DNA of 64,000 bases from Paenibacillus sp. 32352 (GCF_002042965.1 NZ_MZNT01000001.1:974995-1038994), one strand, 5' to 3'; counted from the stretch's first letter, positions 8,167 to 17,121 are shown. Made by a program: numbers and translations. Notes: generated by a model from the sequence alone, not told the origin.

Positions 8167-9210
8167 ATGATTCGCAGAAAAAAAGTGTCCATGCAGGATA
8201 TAGCCGACTATTTGCAAATATCGAAAAATGCCGTATCGATTGCTCTCGGGAATAAGAAGGGCGTCAGTCAAGAAATGCGCGAACGGATTTGGTTAGCCGC
8301 CAAGGAGCTTGGTTATGGAAAGTACAACGAAGAGGACAAGAAGCCTTTAAATATATTGGTACTCGTTCCGGAGAGGATCATCAGCTATGAAGATAATGAT
8401 CACTTTCTGTTCTATCACAATCTGATATGGACGCTGGAAAAAGAGATTCGAAATAATGGGTATAACGCTGTTATTGCACGCATTGACGGGCAAATGGAGG
8501 AGGAGTTGCAGCTCCCTAATCTTTTTCACGATATAGACTTCATCGGTGCCATATTATTCGGTATCGTGAGCAGCTCTTATACGGCGATGGTAGCTAAGCA
8601 GGGCAAGCCCTTCGTCATGCTTGATTCGTACCATCGCGGAATTAAAGCGCCATCTGTGACCTCGGCCAACATAGAAGGTGCTTACGAAGCCGTCACTTAT
8701 TTGGCCGGCTGCGGTCATCGACGCATCGGCTTCATCGGGCCAACCAACCTGACGACCAGCCACGAAGAGCGCTGGATGGGGTATTGGACGGCAATGCGGG
8801 ATGCGGGGCTGCCGATTGACCCCGCCATGTGCTTGACGGAGTCGAAGGGATTCAACGCCAATGAGGAGGAAATAGGCAGCTACCGGGAAAGGATGCAGAC
8901 CAAGCCGACCGCAATATTTTGCGGAAATGACCGCGCGGCGATTCTGCTCATCCAGCTGCTTCGCAAGGCGAATCTTCGCGTCCCGGAGGACGTTTCCGTC
9001 ATGGGCTACGACGATTTGCAGATGGCCGATACCTTGAACCTGGGCTTAACGACGATGCGCGTAGATGTCCCCGGCATGTGTCAAGCGGCTATCAAGCTGC
9101 TGAACAAGACCCTGGATTGCAAAGATGCCTTGATTAGGTGGAGTGTTCCGCCAGAGCTGGTCATTAGAGAATCGGTAAAGGCGTACGCTTCGGATTCGCC
9201 GACCGATTAG
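8167..9210 (+). CDS. LacI-family transcriptional regulator
   Basis: This 347-residue regulator has an N-terminal helix-turn-helix (VSMQDIADYLQISKNAVSIALGN, residues about 6-28) followed by a periplasmic-binding-like sugar sensor domain to the C-terminus (FCGNDRAA, VSVMGYDD motifs). Such proteins repress sugar genes until a sugar or sugar phosphate binds. The ATG at 8167 is chosen because GGTGGGGG lies just before it; a TTG at 8137 in frame has no ribosome binding site. It is divergent from the kinase/isomerase fusion and probably controls it, and perhaps the importer/glycosidase genes at 1-6 kb. Confidence 0.9.
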   Translation: MIRRKKVSMQDIADYLQISKNAVSIALGNKKGVSQEMRERIWLAAKELGYGKYNEEDKKPLNILVLVPERIISYEDNDHFLFYHNLIWTLEKEIRNNGYNAVIARIDGQMEEELQLPNLFHDIDFIGAILFGIVSSSYTAMVAKQGKPFVMLDSYHRGIKAPSVTSANIEGAYEAVTYLAGCGHRRIGFIGPTNLTTSHEERWMGYWTAMRDAGLPIDPAMCLTESKGFNANEEEIGSYRERMQTKPTAIFCGNDRAAILLIQLLRKANLRVPEDVSVMGYDDLQMADTLNLGLTTMRVDVPGMCQAAIKLLNKTLDCKDALIRWSVPPELVIRESVKAYASDSPTD

Positions 9211-9257
9211 TTCCTGACGGGCTGTAATTAGAATGAATTCCAGAGGAGGAAAGATGA

Positions 9258-10055
9258 ATGCCGCCAATTTCCGGGCAAGAAATCCCGTTTGAAATCAGGG
9301 CCAAGTTGGGTAACATCAACGGAATTACTTTTCCCCGGCAGGGCTATACATCGGATGTCGGCATCATTGACGCGAGGCATGGAAAGGCCGTACTCAAGAG
9401 AGCCAGAGGAAAGCAATACAGCGAATGGCTGGAAAGAGAAGCATCCGTTTTGTCTTGTTTAGCTTCCACAGGGCTTCGAGTCCCTAAAGTCTATCATTTT
9501 ATGCAGGCGGGGGAACAAGAAGGGATTCAATGCTGGCTGTTAATGGAATACCTGCAGGGGGAGACCTTGCGCAGCGCTCTTACATATGAGAAAGATTCTG
9601 CCCGAAGGTACGATATTATTTATGCTTATGGAAGGATTCTGCAGAAAATCCATTCGACACCTTGTCCAGATGAGCTTAAGAAAAGCGAGATCTGGCTCGA
9701 CGCTATGCTTACCCAAGCCGAGTACCATTTGAAGCATTATCAGGTAGATGGTACCCCTGCTTTACTCGAGAAAATCAGGTATCAGAGGCCCAAAGAAATG
9801 GAACAGACACTGATACATGGCGATTTTACAATCGATAATGTCCTTGTTCATGAAGGCAGCGTAGCTGGAATCATAGATTGGAGCGGAGGAGCCTATGGGG
9901 ATCCGCGGTATGATGTGTCCTTAGCCGTAAGACCCAAGCCGAATATATTCCAATCCAGCCATGATCAACGTGCGTTCTTTGACGGTTATGGCGCGAAAAT
10001 AATAACGGATGAGGATTACGATTATTTTGTGGAGGGGCTTAACTCGTTTTTCTAA
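9258..10055 (+). CDS. Aminoglycoside/choline kinase-like phosphotransferase (APH family)
   Basis: The 265-residue protein shows the APH-type kinase fold: a VLKRARG lysine motif near residue 35, the catalytic loop LIHGDFTIDNVLV near 190, and IIDWSGG with the metal-binding Asp near 212. Members phosphorylate small molecules, including aminoglycosides, choline, homoserine and macrolides; the substrate here cannot be told. AGGAGGA at 9244-9250 sits 7 bases before the ATG. It follows the LacI gene by 47 bases and could be read through from it, but a functional link is not evident. Confidence 0.75.
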   Translation: MPPISGQEIPFEIRAKLGNINGITFPRQGYTSDVGIIDARHGKAVLKRARGKQYSEWLEREASVLSCLASTGLRVPKVYHFMQAGEQEGIQCWLLMEYLQGETLRSALTYEKDSARRYDIIYAYGRILQKIHSTPCPDELKKSEIWLDAMLTQAEYHLKHYQVDGTPALLEKIRYQRPKEMEQTLIHGDFTIDNVLVHEGSVAGIIDWSGGAYGDPRYDVSLAVRPKPNIFQSSHDQRAFFDGYGAKIITDEDYDYFVEGLNSFF

Positions 10056-10216
10056 ATGAAATTCGCAATCGAGAAGAAATCACTGCATTCTCCATATGCT
10101 ACTCTAGTTTCAGTAAAACAAGCGGAACAAGTCTGCCCGATAACCTTACACGTTATCATTGGAAGGGTTTAAGGGTACCTGAATTTTGGTAAACTTTAGA
10201 CAAGGAGTGATAATGC

Positions 10217-10597
10217 ATGATTAGTAAAATCGGTCAAATTATGCTGTATGTAAACAACCAGGACGGTGCTGTGGAATTTTGGACGGAAAAAGTAGGGTTT
10301 AAAGTCGTATCAGAAGAAAATAACGGGCAGGGCATGAGATGGATCGAAATCGCTCCGGCGGAGGGAGCCGAAACAAGTATCGTGCTTCATAATAAGGAGT
10401 TTGTTGCTAAAATGTCGCCCGAGTTAAATCTAGGGACACCTTCGTTAATGTTTTTCACGGAAAATCTGGAGCAATTGCATGCCGACTTGACCAATAAAGA
10501 TGTTAAGGTCGGAGACATCGTTACCATTCCTTCCGGAAGAGTATTTAACTTTGCAGACCATGAAGACAATTACTTTGCTGTCATGGAGAGAAAGTAA
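10217..10597 (+). CDS. VOC-superfamily (glyoxalase/bleomycin-resistance-like) protein
   Basis: A 126-residue protein with the paired beta-alpha-beta-beta-beta layout of VOC proteins: KIGQIMLYVNNQDGAVEFWTEKVGFKV at the start and FADHEDNYFAVMER at the end. Length is typical for a single-chain VOC protein that dimerises. The family includes glyoxalases, ring-cleaving dioxygenases and antibiotic-binding proteins. The function cannot be assigned. AAGGAGTGAT precedes the ATG and a strong terminator follows 50 bases downstream, so it is probably a single-gene unit. Confidence 0.8.
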   Translation: MISKIGQIMLYVNNQDGAVEFWTEKVGFKVVSEENNGQGMRWIEIAPAEGAETSIVLHNKEFVAKMSPELNLGTPSLMFFTENLEQLHADLTNKDVKVGDIVTIPSGRVFNFADHEDNYFAVMERK

Positions 10598-10649
10598 ATC
10601 TCGTCAATGAAGCCGAGGTAACTTATGCCGGTTGTTCGATAGGTAGTGT

Positions 10650-10690
10650 AAAAAGAGGCAGACGATACGGATTATCGTCTGCCTCTTTTT
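10650..10690 (+). terminator. Rho-independent terminator after the VOC gene
   Basis: A near-perfect stem has arms AAAAAGAGGCAGACGATA and TATCGTCTGCCTCTTTTT around a five-base loop, ending in five T. The A-rich left arm would let it act in both directions. Confidence 0.9.
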
Positions 10691-10903
10691 GCTGTCCTAT
10701 TATTATTGTAATATGAAAATATTCTAAACAAATTTAGTTTCTTTATTGTGAGCGAATATTTAAAAAAATGATTTTCTACTAAATATATGTTGATTTTCAA
10801 AGTGAAACCGACTAAACAACAACTAAAAATAGGGTTGACCATGGAAAATATTGATGATATTTTATAGTTAAACATAAATAAATTACAGTTATTACCGGAT
10901 TTA

Positions 10904-10930
10904 TTTAGTAAAATGTTTAGTTTGTTTAGT
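10904..10930 (+). promoter_or_regulatory. TTTAGT direct repeats before the isomerase cassette
   Basis: TTTAGT occurs three times at 10904-10909, 10916-10921 and 10925-10930, within an AT-rich 280-base leader that also holds related ACTAAA/TTTAG half sites (CTAAACAAATTTAG near 10721-10735, ACTAAA near 10811). TAAAAT at 10909-10914 could be a -10 box. The spacing and clustering suggest an operator for a regulator of the isomerase/transketolase/kinase genes. No regulator gene is adjacent. Confidence 0.4.
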
Positions 10931-10974
10931 GGACAATTTTATTCCTTATAATTTCATTGGGAGAGGGTGCAGGG

Positions 10975-12408
10975 ATGAAGAAGCTTAAGCTGGGGTACGC
11001 GCCTACGCGCCGGTTTGTATTCAGTGCGGAGGATGCTTTTCGTTACAAGGTATTGATCAAGGAGAAAATAGAAAGCTTCGGTATGGACATTGATATTGTC
11101 GATCTCGAAGGTCTGAATGAGGAAGGGCTTCTGTACAACGACCACATCAATGCCGACCAGATTGCGGAGCGGTTCCGCCAGGAGAATGTGGACGCGGTAT
11201 TTTTCCCGCATTGCAACTTTGGTACCGAGGATACGGTGGCGAGGGTCGGGAAGGCGCTTGGCAAGCCGGTGCTTTTGTGGGGGCCAAGGGACGAATCCCC
11301 GCTCGAAGATGGCATGCGTCTGCGTGACACACAGTGCGGTCTGTTTGCCACAGGCAAAGTGCTGCGGAGGTTCAATGTACCTTTTACCTATGTGACGAAC
11401 TGCAGGGTGGATGACCCTGTCTTCGAGCGCGGCTTTACCAATTTTATCGCCGCCGCCAATGTCGTTCGCCAGTTCCGCAGTCTGCGCATTCTTCAGATCG
11501 GGCCCCGCCCGTCTTCTTTCTGGACGATGATGTGCAACGAAGGTGAACTGCTGGAGCGCTTCGGCATTGAGATTCATCCGATAACGCTGGTGGATATCCA
11601 ACGTGCTTCGAAGCGCATTGAAAGCGGTAACAGCTCGGAGCTTGCCGAGGCAGTGGATCTTATTAAAGCTAAGCTGGATTGGTCGGAAGTGACAGAGGCG
11701 GATGTGAAACGGATCGCCGCCCTTAAGGTGGCCATGAAGCAGCTTGCGACGGAGACAGGCAGCTCGGCCATAGCTATCCAGTGCTGGTCCTCCTTGCAGG
11801 ACGCTATGGGCATTATGCCTTGTCTCGCAAATGCGATACTGACCGATGAGCAGATTCCGGTCACCTGTGAGACCGATATTCACGGCGCAATTACCTCCGT
11901 CATGGTGCAGGCGGCGACGATGAACCAGCATCCTACCTTTTTCGCGGATCTGACGGTTCGGCATCCCGAGAATCCCAACGGGGAGCTGCTTTTCCATTGC
12001 GGCAATTTCCCGGTATCCCTGAGTGTGGAGGAGAAGCCGAAGCTTAGGAAGCATTTTCTGTTCGATGACCATTCCCCCGGAACCCATGAGGGCGAGATCA
12101 AGGGAGGCTCTATGACGCTGGCGCGATTCGACGGCGATCATGGCGAATACCAGCTGTTCCTTGGCAAGGCCCGCGGGATTTCGGGTCCCTACACAAGAGG
12201 CTCCTATGTGTGGGTTGAGGTCAACGATTGGCCGTTATGGGAGGAAAAATTGGTGAAAGGGCCTTACGTCCATCATTCCGTAGGCATTCATGCGAATGCA
12301 ATCCCGGCCTTATATGAGGCCTGTCAGTATATTCCGGGTCTGACGCCGGATCCGGTTGATCCGACCGAGCAGGAAATCAAGGCTTGGCTCCGCGGCTCGG
12401 GGCTGTAA
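10975..12408 (+). CDS. L-fucose/L-arabinose isomerase-like protein
   Basis: The 477-residue protein has the layout of the fucose/arabinose isomerase superfamily: an N-terminal Rossmann-like part (VDAVFFPHCNFGTEDTVARVGKALGKPVLLWGPRD) and a C-terminal part with conserved acidic, histidine and cysteine segments (AIQCWSSLQDAMG, CETDIHGA, HCGNFP). The superfamily converts aldoses to ketoses with a divalent metal. I cannot give the sugar. ATG at 10975 is chosen over an upstream in-frame start because GAGAGGG lies 9-12 bases before it. It is the first gene of a tight four-gene unit with a split transketolase and a glycerol-kinase-like FGGY kinase, consistent with isomerise, phosphorylate, then C2 transfer. 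Confidence 0.78.
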   Translation: MKKLKLGYAPTRRFVFSAEDAFRYKVLIKEKIESFGMDIDIVDLEGLNEEGLLYNDHINADQIAERFRQENVDAVFFPHCNFGTEDTVARVGKALGKPVLLWGPRDESPLEDGMRLRDTQCGLFATGKVLRRFNVPFTYVTNCRVDDPVFERGFTNFIAAANVVRQFRSLRILQIGPRPSSFWTMMCNEGELLERFGIEIHPITLVDIQRASKRIESGNSSELAEAVDLIKAKLDWSEVTEADVKRIAALKVAMKQLATETGSSAIAIQCWSSLQDAMGIMPCLANAILTDEQIPVTCETDIHGAITSVMVQAATMNQHPTFFADLTVRHPENPNGELLFHCGNFPVSLSVEEKPKLRKHFLFDDHSPGTHEGEIKGGSMTLARFDGDHGEYQLFLGKARGISGPYTRGSYVWVEVNDWPLWEEKLVKGPYVHHSVGIHANAIPALYEACQYIPGLTPDPVDPTEQEIKAWLRGSGL

Positions 12409-12420
12409 AGGAGGATGGCT

Positions 12421-13278
12421 ATGGACATAAGGGAACTGCAGGAAAAAGCCATCCAAATTCGCATGGATTTGCTTCGTATGATCCACGGGGCGCAAACCGG
12501 GCATACGGGCGGATCCCTCAGCAATACGGATATTCTTACCGCACTTTATTATCGCGTTATGAAGGTGGACCCGGCGGATCCGAAGCATCCCGACCGTGAC
12601 CGTTTTGTTGCGAGCAAGGGACATTCGGTGGAGTCTATATGGTGCATTTTGGCAGACCGCGGCTTCTTTCCGAAGGAGGATTTAAGTACCTTCAGCCGTT
12701 TCGGGACCCAGCTTATCGGTCATCCCAACAATAAGGTGCCCGGCATCGAAATGAACACAGGAGCGCTGGGTCATGGACTCGCAATCTCCGTAGGCATGGC
12801 GCTGGCTGCCAAGCGGGACGGAAGGGCATATCGCGTATTCTGCCTGATGGGCGACGGGGAGCAGGCCGAGGGCTCCGTATGGGAAGCGGCAATGGCCGGG
12901 GCGCACTACAGGCTCGATAATTTGGTAGGCATTGTAGACCGCAACCGGCTCCAGATCAGCGGCTCAACAGAGGAGGTTATGGGACTCGACCCGCTCGATG
13001 AGAAATGGGTGGCCTTCGGGTGGAACGTCGTCTCTCTTGACGGCAATCATATGGGGGAGCTGGTTGAGGCTTTGGAAGCAGCTCCGTCCGCAGCAGGCAA
13101 GCCGACGCTGATCCTGGCGAACACCGTAAAGGGAAAAGGCGTATCGTTCGCCGAGAATGTGCCGTATTGGCACCATCATGTGCCCAATGACGAGGAGCTG
13201 GAGAAGGCGCTGGCTGAGCTGACTGCTCAGTTGGACAGCTTGAAGCAGGAAGGGAAGGTGCAGAGCCATGGCCAATAA
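12421..13278 (+). CDS. Transketolase, N-terminal (TPP-binding) subunit
   Basis: The 285-residue protein matches the N-terminal half of transketolase. It carries the HxGGSLS region (GHTGGSLS), GHS near residue 62, GALGHGLAISVGMA near 105, and the TPP/metal motif GDGEQAEGSVWEA near 143-155. Bacterial split transketolases pair it with a separate Pyr/C-terminal subunit, here the next gene. AAGGAGG at 12408-12414 lies 6 bases before the ATG at 12421; an ATG at 12415 would have no spacing. The enzyme moves a two-carbon ketol unit between sugar phosphates; in this cassette it may act on a dedicated ketose phosphate rather than on xylulose-5-P. Confidence 0.92.
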   Translation: MDIRELQEKAIQIRMDLLRMIHGAQTGHTGGSLSNTDILTALYYRVMKVDPADPKHPDRDRFVASKGHSVESIWCILADRGFFPKEDLSTFSRFGTQLIGHPNNKVPGIEMNTGALGHGLAISVGMALAAKRDGRAYRVFCLMGDGEQAEGSVWEAAMAGAHYRLDNLVGIVDRNRLQISGSTEEVMGLDPLDEKWVAFGWNVVSLDGNHMGELVEALEAAPSAAGKPTLILANTVKGKGVSFAENVPYWHHHVPNDEELEKALAELTAQLDSLKQEGKVQSHGQ

Positions 13279-14206
13279 AATACCTAATCGGCAAGCTCTA
13301 TGCGAGACCTTGCTTGAACTGGCCCGGCAGGACCGGGACATTATGGTGCTTGCCAGCGATTCCCGGGGCTCTGCCGCCATGGCGCCATTTGCGAGCGCCT
13401 ATCCGGAGCAATTTGTCGAGGTTGGCATCGCCGAGCAAAACATCGTCGGCATTGCCGCCGGTCTCGCACACAGCGGCAAGAAGCCGTTCGTCACCTCACC
13501 GGCATGCTTTCTCAGTATGCGCAGCATCGAGCAGATCAAAGTGGATGTGGCTTACTCGGCAACGAATGTGAAGCTTATAGGGATTAGCGGCGGCATCAGC
13601 TACGGCGCTCTCGGAATGTCGCACCATTCGGTGCAGGATCTTGCGGTCACCCGCGCCATTCCGGGGCTTGCCGTGCTCATGCCGGCCGACAGGCATGAGA
13701 TGAAACGAATGACGGAGGCGCTTGTCGGCTACAAGGGAGGCGCATATATCCGAATCGGGAGGAATCCGGTAGAGGATGTATACGAATCGGACGATTACGA
13801 GTTCACGATCGGCAAGGCCGTCACACTGCAAGAGGGCACGGATCTGACCCTCATCGCTTCAGGGGAGACGGTTCGCGTAGCCCTGGATACGGCGGCGGCT
13901 TTGAAGGAATCAGGGATTTCCTGCCGCGTTCTAAACATGCATACGATCAAGCCGCTTGATGAGGAAGCGGTTCTTCGGGCAGCCCGGGAGACAGGACGCA
14001 TCTTATCGGTCGAGGAGCATAGCATTCATGGAGGTCTCGGCGCTGCCGTGGCTGAAGTGGTTATTCAGAACCATCCGGTGCCGATGCGGATCATCGGCAT
14101 TCCCGACGAGCCCGCTATTGCCGGCAAAACCTCGGAGGTATTCGAGCATTACGGAATCAGCGTGCAGGGCCTCAAGAAGGCGGCGCTTGAGCTTATGGAA
14201 CGGTAA
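13268..14206 (+). CDS. Transketolase, C-terminal (Pyr and C-terminal domain) subunit
   Basis: This 312-residue protein is the partner of the preceding subunit. It contains the pyrimidine-binding domain (EVGIAEQNIVGIAAGLAHSG near residue 55, with the catalytic Glu of transketolases) and the C-terminal domain (LNMHTIKPLDEEAV near 230). It overlaps the previous gene by 11 bases, so the subunits are translationally coupled. Together they make a complete transketolase separated into two chains, as in archaea and many Firmicutes operons. Confidence 0.92.
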   Translation: MANKIPNRQALCETLLELARQDRDIMVLASDSRGSAAMAPFASAYPEQFVEVGIAEQNIVGIAAGLAHSGKKPFVTSPACFLSMRSIEQIKVDVAYSATNVKLIGISGGISYGALGMSHHSVQDLAVTRAIPGLAVLMPADRHEMKRMTEALVGYKGGAYIRIGRNPVEDVYESDDYEFTIGKAVTLQEGTDLTLIASGETVRVALDTAAALKESGISCRVLNMHTIKPLDEEAVLRAARETGRILSVEEHSIHGGLGAAVAEVVIQNHPVPMRIIGIPDEPAIAGKTSEVFEHYGISVQGLKKAALELMER

Positions 14207-14217
14207 GGTGACCCCCA

Positions 14218-15717
14218 ATGGACAACTACATTCTGGCTATTGATCAAAGCACGTCCGGCACCAAAGCATTGATCGTGGACCGGGAGGGCTGTATCGCAGC
14301 TGTTAGCACCTCCCAGCACACACAATATTATCCTGCACCAGGATGGGTGGAGCATGACGTGCTGGAAATCTACGATCAGGTGCTGAAATGCTCGGCGGAC
14401 GTACTGTGCAAAGTAGGCATCGGGCCCGAACGGATAGCGGCGGTCACGATAACGAATCAGCGTGAAACGGCTGTTGTATGGGATAAACGGACGGGGATGC
14501 CGATTTCCCGAGCCATCGTATGGCAATGCCAGCGAACGGCAGCGATTTGTGAACGTCTAACCTTGGAAGGGCATGAAAGCATCGTGATGGAACGGACCGG
14601 GCTTATGCTGGATCCCTATTTTTCCGCGACGAAATGGCACTGGATATTGAAGCATACGGAAGGCGCGCAGGAGAAGCTGGCCGCCGGGGATTTGCTTGCG
14701 GGAACCATCGACAGCTGGCTGCTGTGGAAGCTTACAGGCGGGGCGGCTCACGCAACGGATTATACGAATGCGAGCCGAACGTCGCTTTTTAACATTCATA
14801 CTTTGCAGTGGGATGAAGATTTGTGCAGGCTGTTCGGTGTGCCTGCCAGCCTGTTACCGGCCGTGAGGCCATCAGACGTCATTTTCGGTTATACGAGCGG
14901 GGCAGGATCGCTTGCAGACGGCATTCCTATTGCCGGCTTAATCGGCGATTCACAAGCTGCGTTGTTCGGCAACCTGTGCTTTGAGAAGGGAATGGCCAAG
15001 GCCACCTACGGGACCGGAACGTCGGTGCTGATGAATGTAGGTCCGACGCCTGCACCGGCAAGCGACGGCCTGGTGCAAGCCATTGCCTGGGGACAGGGAG
15101 GCGGCGTGACGTATGCTCTGGAGGCCGTTATCCGGACATCGGGCGACAGCATCAAGTGGATCCGGGATAATCTGGGGTTGTTCCAAACCTTTGATGAAAT
15201 GGAACAGCTACTGGCCGAAACCCCCGCTAACGATGGTGTGTATCTGGTTCCCGCTTTTGTTGGATTGGGGGCGCCTCATTGGAAGCCGCATGCAAGAGCC
15301 GCCATTACAGGAATGAATCGCGGAACGGGTAAGGGCCATATGATTCGCGCGGCGCTGGAGAGCATCGCCTATCAGGTGTGCGATGCCGTCGAGCTGCTCC
15401 AGACGAAATCAGGCATGGATCTTCGCGAGCTGCGTGCGGACGGGGGCGCCTCGAATAATGGTACGCTGATGCAGTTTCAAGCGGATATGCTGGGGAAACG
15501 AGTGCGGAAGTCCGGTATTGCCGAGCTCTCCGCGCTGGGCTCTGCCTACATGGGAGGGCTTGCTGTAGGCTACTGGACCTCACTGGAGGATATAGTAAGA
15601 AACCGAAGGGATTCCCGAACCTACGAACCGCAAATGGAGCAGAACGAGCGGACCCGTTACTACGATGGCTGGAAGCGTGCTGTCGCTTCCGTTATAAGCG
15701 GCACGGCTGCGATATAA
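14218..15717 (+). CDS. FGGY carbohydrate kinase, glycerol-kinase-like with altered substrate site
   Basis: The 499-residue kinase closely follows GlpK: AIDQSTSGTKALIVD at the start (phosphate loop), TNQRET at residues 79-84, DPYFSATKWHWIL at 132-144, and the ATP region YGTGTSVLMN and RADGGASNNG. In E. coli GlpK glycerol is held by Arg83, Glu84, Tyr135, Asp245 and Gln246. Here Arg82, Glu83, Tyr134 and Asp244 are kept, but the last is Ser245 (GDSQAALFG in place of GDQQAALFG). That change, together with neighbours that are not glycerol genes, argues for another polyol or ketose. No glpF or glpD lies nearby. It is last in the four-gene cassette, 11 bases after the transketolase. Confidence 0.82.
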   Translation: MDNYILAIDQSTSGTKALIVDREGCIAAVSTSQHTQYYPAPGWVEHDVLEIYDQVLKCSADVLCKVGIGPERIAAVTITNQRETAVVWDKRTGMPISRAIVWQCQRTAAICERLTLEGHESIVMERTGLMLDPYFSATKWHWILKHTEGAQEKLAAGDLLAGTIDSWLLWKLTGGAAHATDYTNASRTSLFNIHTLQWDEDLCRLFGVPASLLPAVRPSDVIFGYTSGAGSLADGIPIAGLIGDSQAALFGNLCFEKGMAKATYGTGTSVLMNVGPTPAPASDGLVQAIAWGQGGGVTYALEAVIRTSGDSIKWIRDNLGLFQTFDEMEQLLAETPANDGVYLVPAFVGLGAPHWKPHARAAITGMNRGTGKGHMIRAALESIAYQVCDAVELLQTKSGMDLRELRADGGASNNGTLMQFQADMLGKRVRKSGIAELSALGSAYMGGLAVGYWTSLEDIVRNRRDSRTYEPQMEQNERTRYYDGWKRAVASVISGTAAI

Positions 15718-16152
15718 TTTTTTGAATATGAATCTATACGATGTATCCTTCTTTATCAACCAAAGAGGTAAAGAGGAGTGATCTCATCTTTGATCATTAA
15801 GCAAGCGGCTCAGATTCAGCATAACGGCTGCCCTTCGACACCAATCGGGGGCGGTCGTTTTGTTTTGCACTTTTTTGCACTCCAACAGAAGGCTAATTCC
15901 CCATATCGATTCACCAAAATGCAACCAACCAATCCGCCACGCAACCAACCGCTCCTCCATTGGAAAGCGGTATTTCCTTGTTTTATGCGCTTTTTGGCCC
16001 CATGACTCATCAATGATTCCGACATGCCGCACACGAATTGGACAATGGCTTGAGGATAGCGGATTTGTGCATGCGATAGAGGAATGAACGATTGTCCCCC
16101 CAGGCATGGGACGGTATGATGTCGGTAACGACTAACGAAGGAGGTTGTGGTG
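15718..16152. other. 435-base intergenic region, no recognised gene
   Basis: Between the kinase and the next importer I find no convincing gene on either strand. Open frames here lack ribosome binding sites and recognisable protein sequence. A GC-rich imperfect hairpin near 15822-15858 (ACGGCTGCCC with GGGGCGGTCGT) followed by TTTTGTTTTG may terminate the kinase operon. GAAGGAGG at 16137-16144 is the ribosome binding site of the next gene. No clear sigma-A promoter was seen. Confidence 0.5.
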
Positions 16153-17121
16153 GTGGCAGAAGCATATACTCAAACGAATACCAGATCCACCAAAGCGCCA
16201 GCAAACAGGATATATCATTATTTGAATCTTTTCCTGACCAATGTAAAAAGACATTGGATGCTGTATTTGATGGTTCTTCCCGGCGTGCTCTTTTACATTG
16301 TATTTAAATACGTGCCGCTGACGGGAAGTGTGATAGCGTTCCAAAACTATCAGATATTAAAAGGAATAACAGGCAGCACTTGGGTAGGGTTGGACAACTT
16401 TAAGTTTATTTTTACGTATCAGGATTTCTACCTTGTATTAAGAAACACGGCAACCATCGCATTCTATCAATTGCTGTTCAGTTTTCCGGCACCGATCATC
16501 CTGGCGCTGCTCTTGAATGAACTAAGAATTATGATGGCCAAAAGGGTGATTCAAAGCTTGTTCTATCTCCCGCATTTTCTGTCGTGGGTTGTTGTGGGAG
16601 GGATTGTATTTGAACTGCTGTCCTCCCAGGGCGTAGTCAATATGATTCGTGGTTGGTTCGGCTTTGAACCGATTCTGTTCATGCAGCAGCAAGCTTACTT
16701 CCGCACTATCGTCGTCATATCCGGTATATGGAAGGAAATAGGGTGGGGGACGATCATTTATCTGGCCGCGATCGCAGGGATTAACCCGAACTTGTATGAA
16801 GCGGCGGTCATGGACGGAGCGAACCGCTGGAAGCAAACCATTCATATTACGCTTCCGGTCATGTTCCCGACCATCCTGGTCCTCTTCCTGCTGCATATCG
16901 GTAACTTCCTGGAGCTTGGCTTCGATCAGATGTACAACCTGTTAACGCCAATGACCTATTCGGTCGGTGATATCATTGAAACGTATGTGTACCGGGCCGG
17001 GGTTCTGCAGGGGCAATATAGCGTAACGACCGCCATTGGATTATTTCAATCCGTCATCGGGTTTGTGCTGCTGTGGATTTTTAACCGGATGGCGCGAAAA
17101 ACAGAACAGGGGTTATGGTAA
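16153..17121 (+). CDS. Oligosaccharide ABC transporter permease (LplB type)
   Basis: The roughly 322-residue membrane protein has the long N-terminal cytoplasmic stretch, first segment and motif (PLTGSVIAFQNYQILKG) typical of LplB permeases, plus the EAA loop (EAAVMDGANRWKQTIHITLP) near residue 219. Three GTG codons lie in frame (16147, 16150, 16153); only 16153 is 8 bases from the GAAGGAGG site. LplB/YtcP/LipO systems import pectin-derived or other complex oligosaccharides in Bacillus and Paenibacillus. It heads the operon that carries GH105 and PL22 enzymes, so rhamnogalacturonan or galacturonan oligomers are the likely cargo. Confidence 0.9.
   Translation: MAEAYTQTNTRSTKAPANRIYHYLNLFLTNVKRHWMLYLMVLPGVLFYIVFKYVPLTGSVIAFQNYQILKGITGSTWVGLDNFKFIFTYQDFYLVLRNTATIAFYQLLFSFPAPIILALLLNELRIMMAKRVIQSLFYLPHFLSWVVVGGIVFELLSSQGVVNMIRGWFGFEPILFMQQQAYFRTIVVISGIWKEIGWGTIIYLAAIAGINPNLYEAAVMDGANRWKQTIHITLPVMFPTILVLFLLHIGNFLELGFDQMYNLLTPMTYSVGDIIETYVYRAGVLQGQYSVTTAIGLFQSVIGFVLLWIFNRMARKTEQGLW

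Noticed and set aside
10954..12141. Long open frame on the minus strand (about 395 codons) opposite the isomerase gene
   Set aside because: It has no ribosome binding site or recognisable motifs and lies exactly antisense to a convincing gene; the codon bias of the plus-strand gene keeps the opposite frame open.
15784..16107. Overlapping open frames on both strands in the gap before the LplB-type gene
   Set aside because: No ribosome binding sites and low-complexity, Trp/Arg/Pro-rich translations; treated as non-coding.
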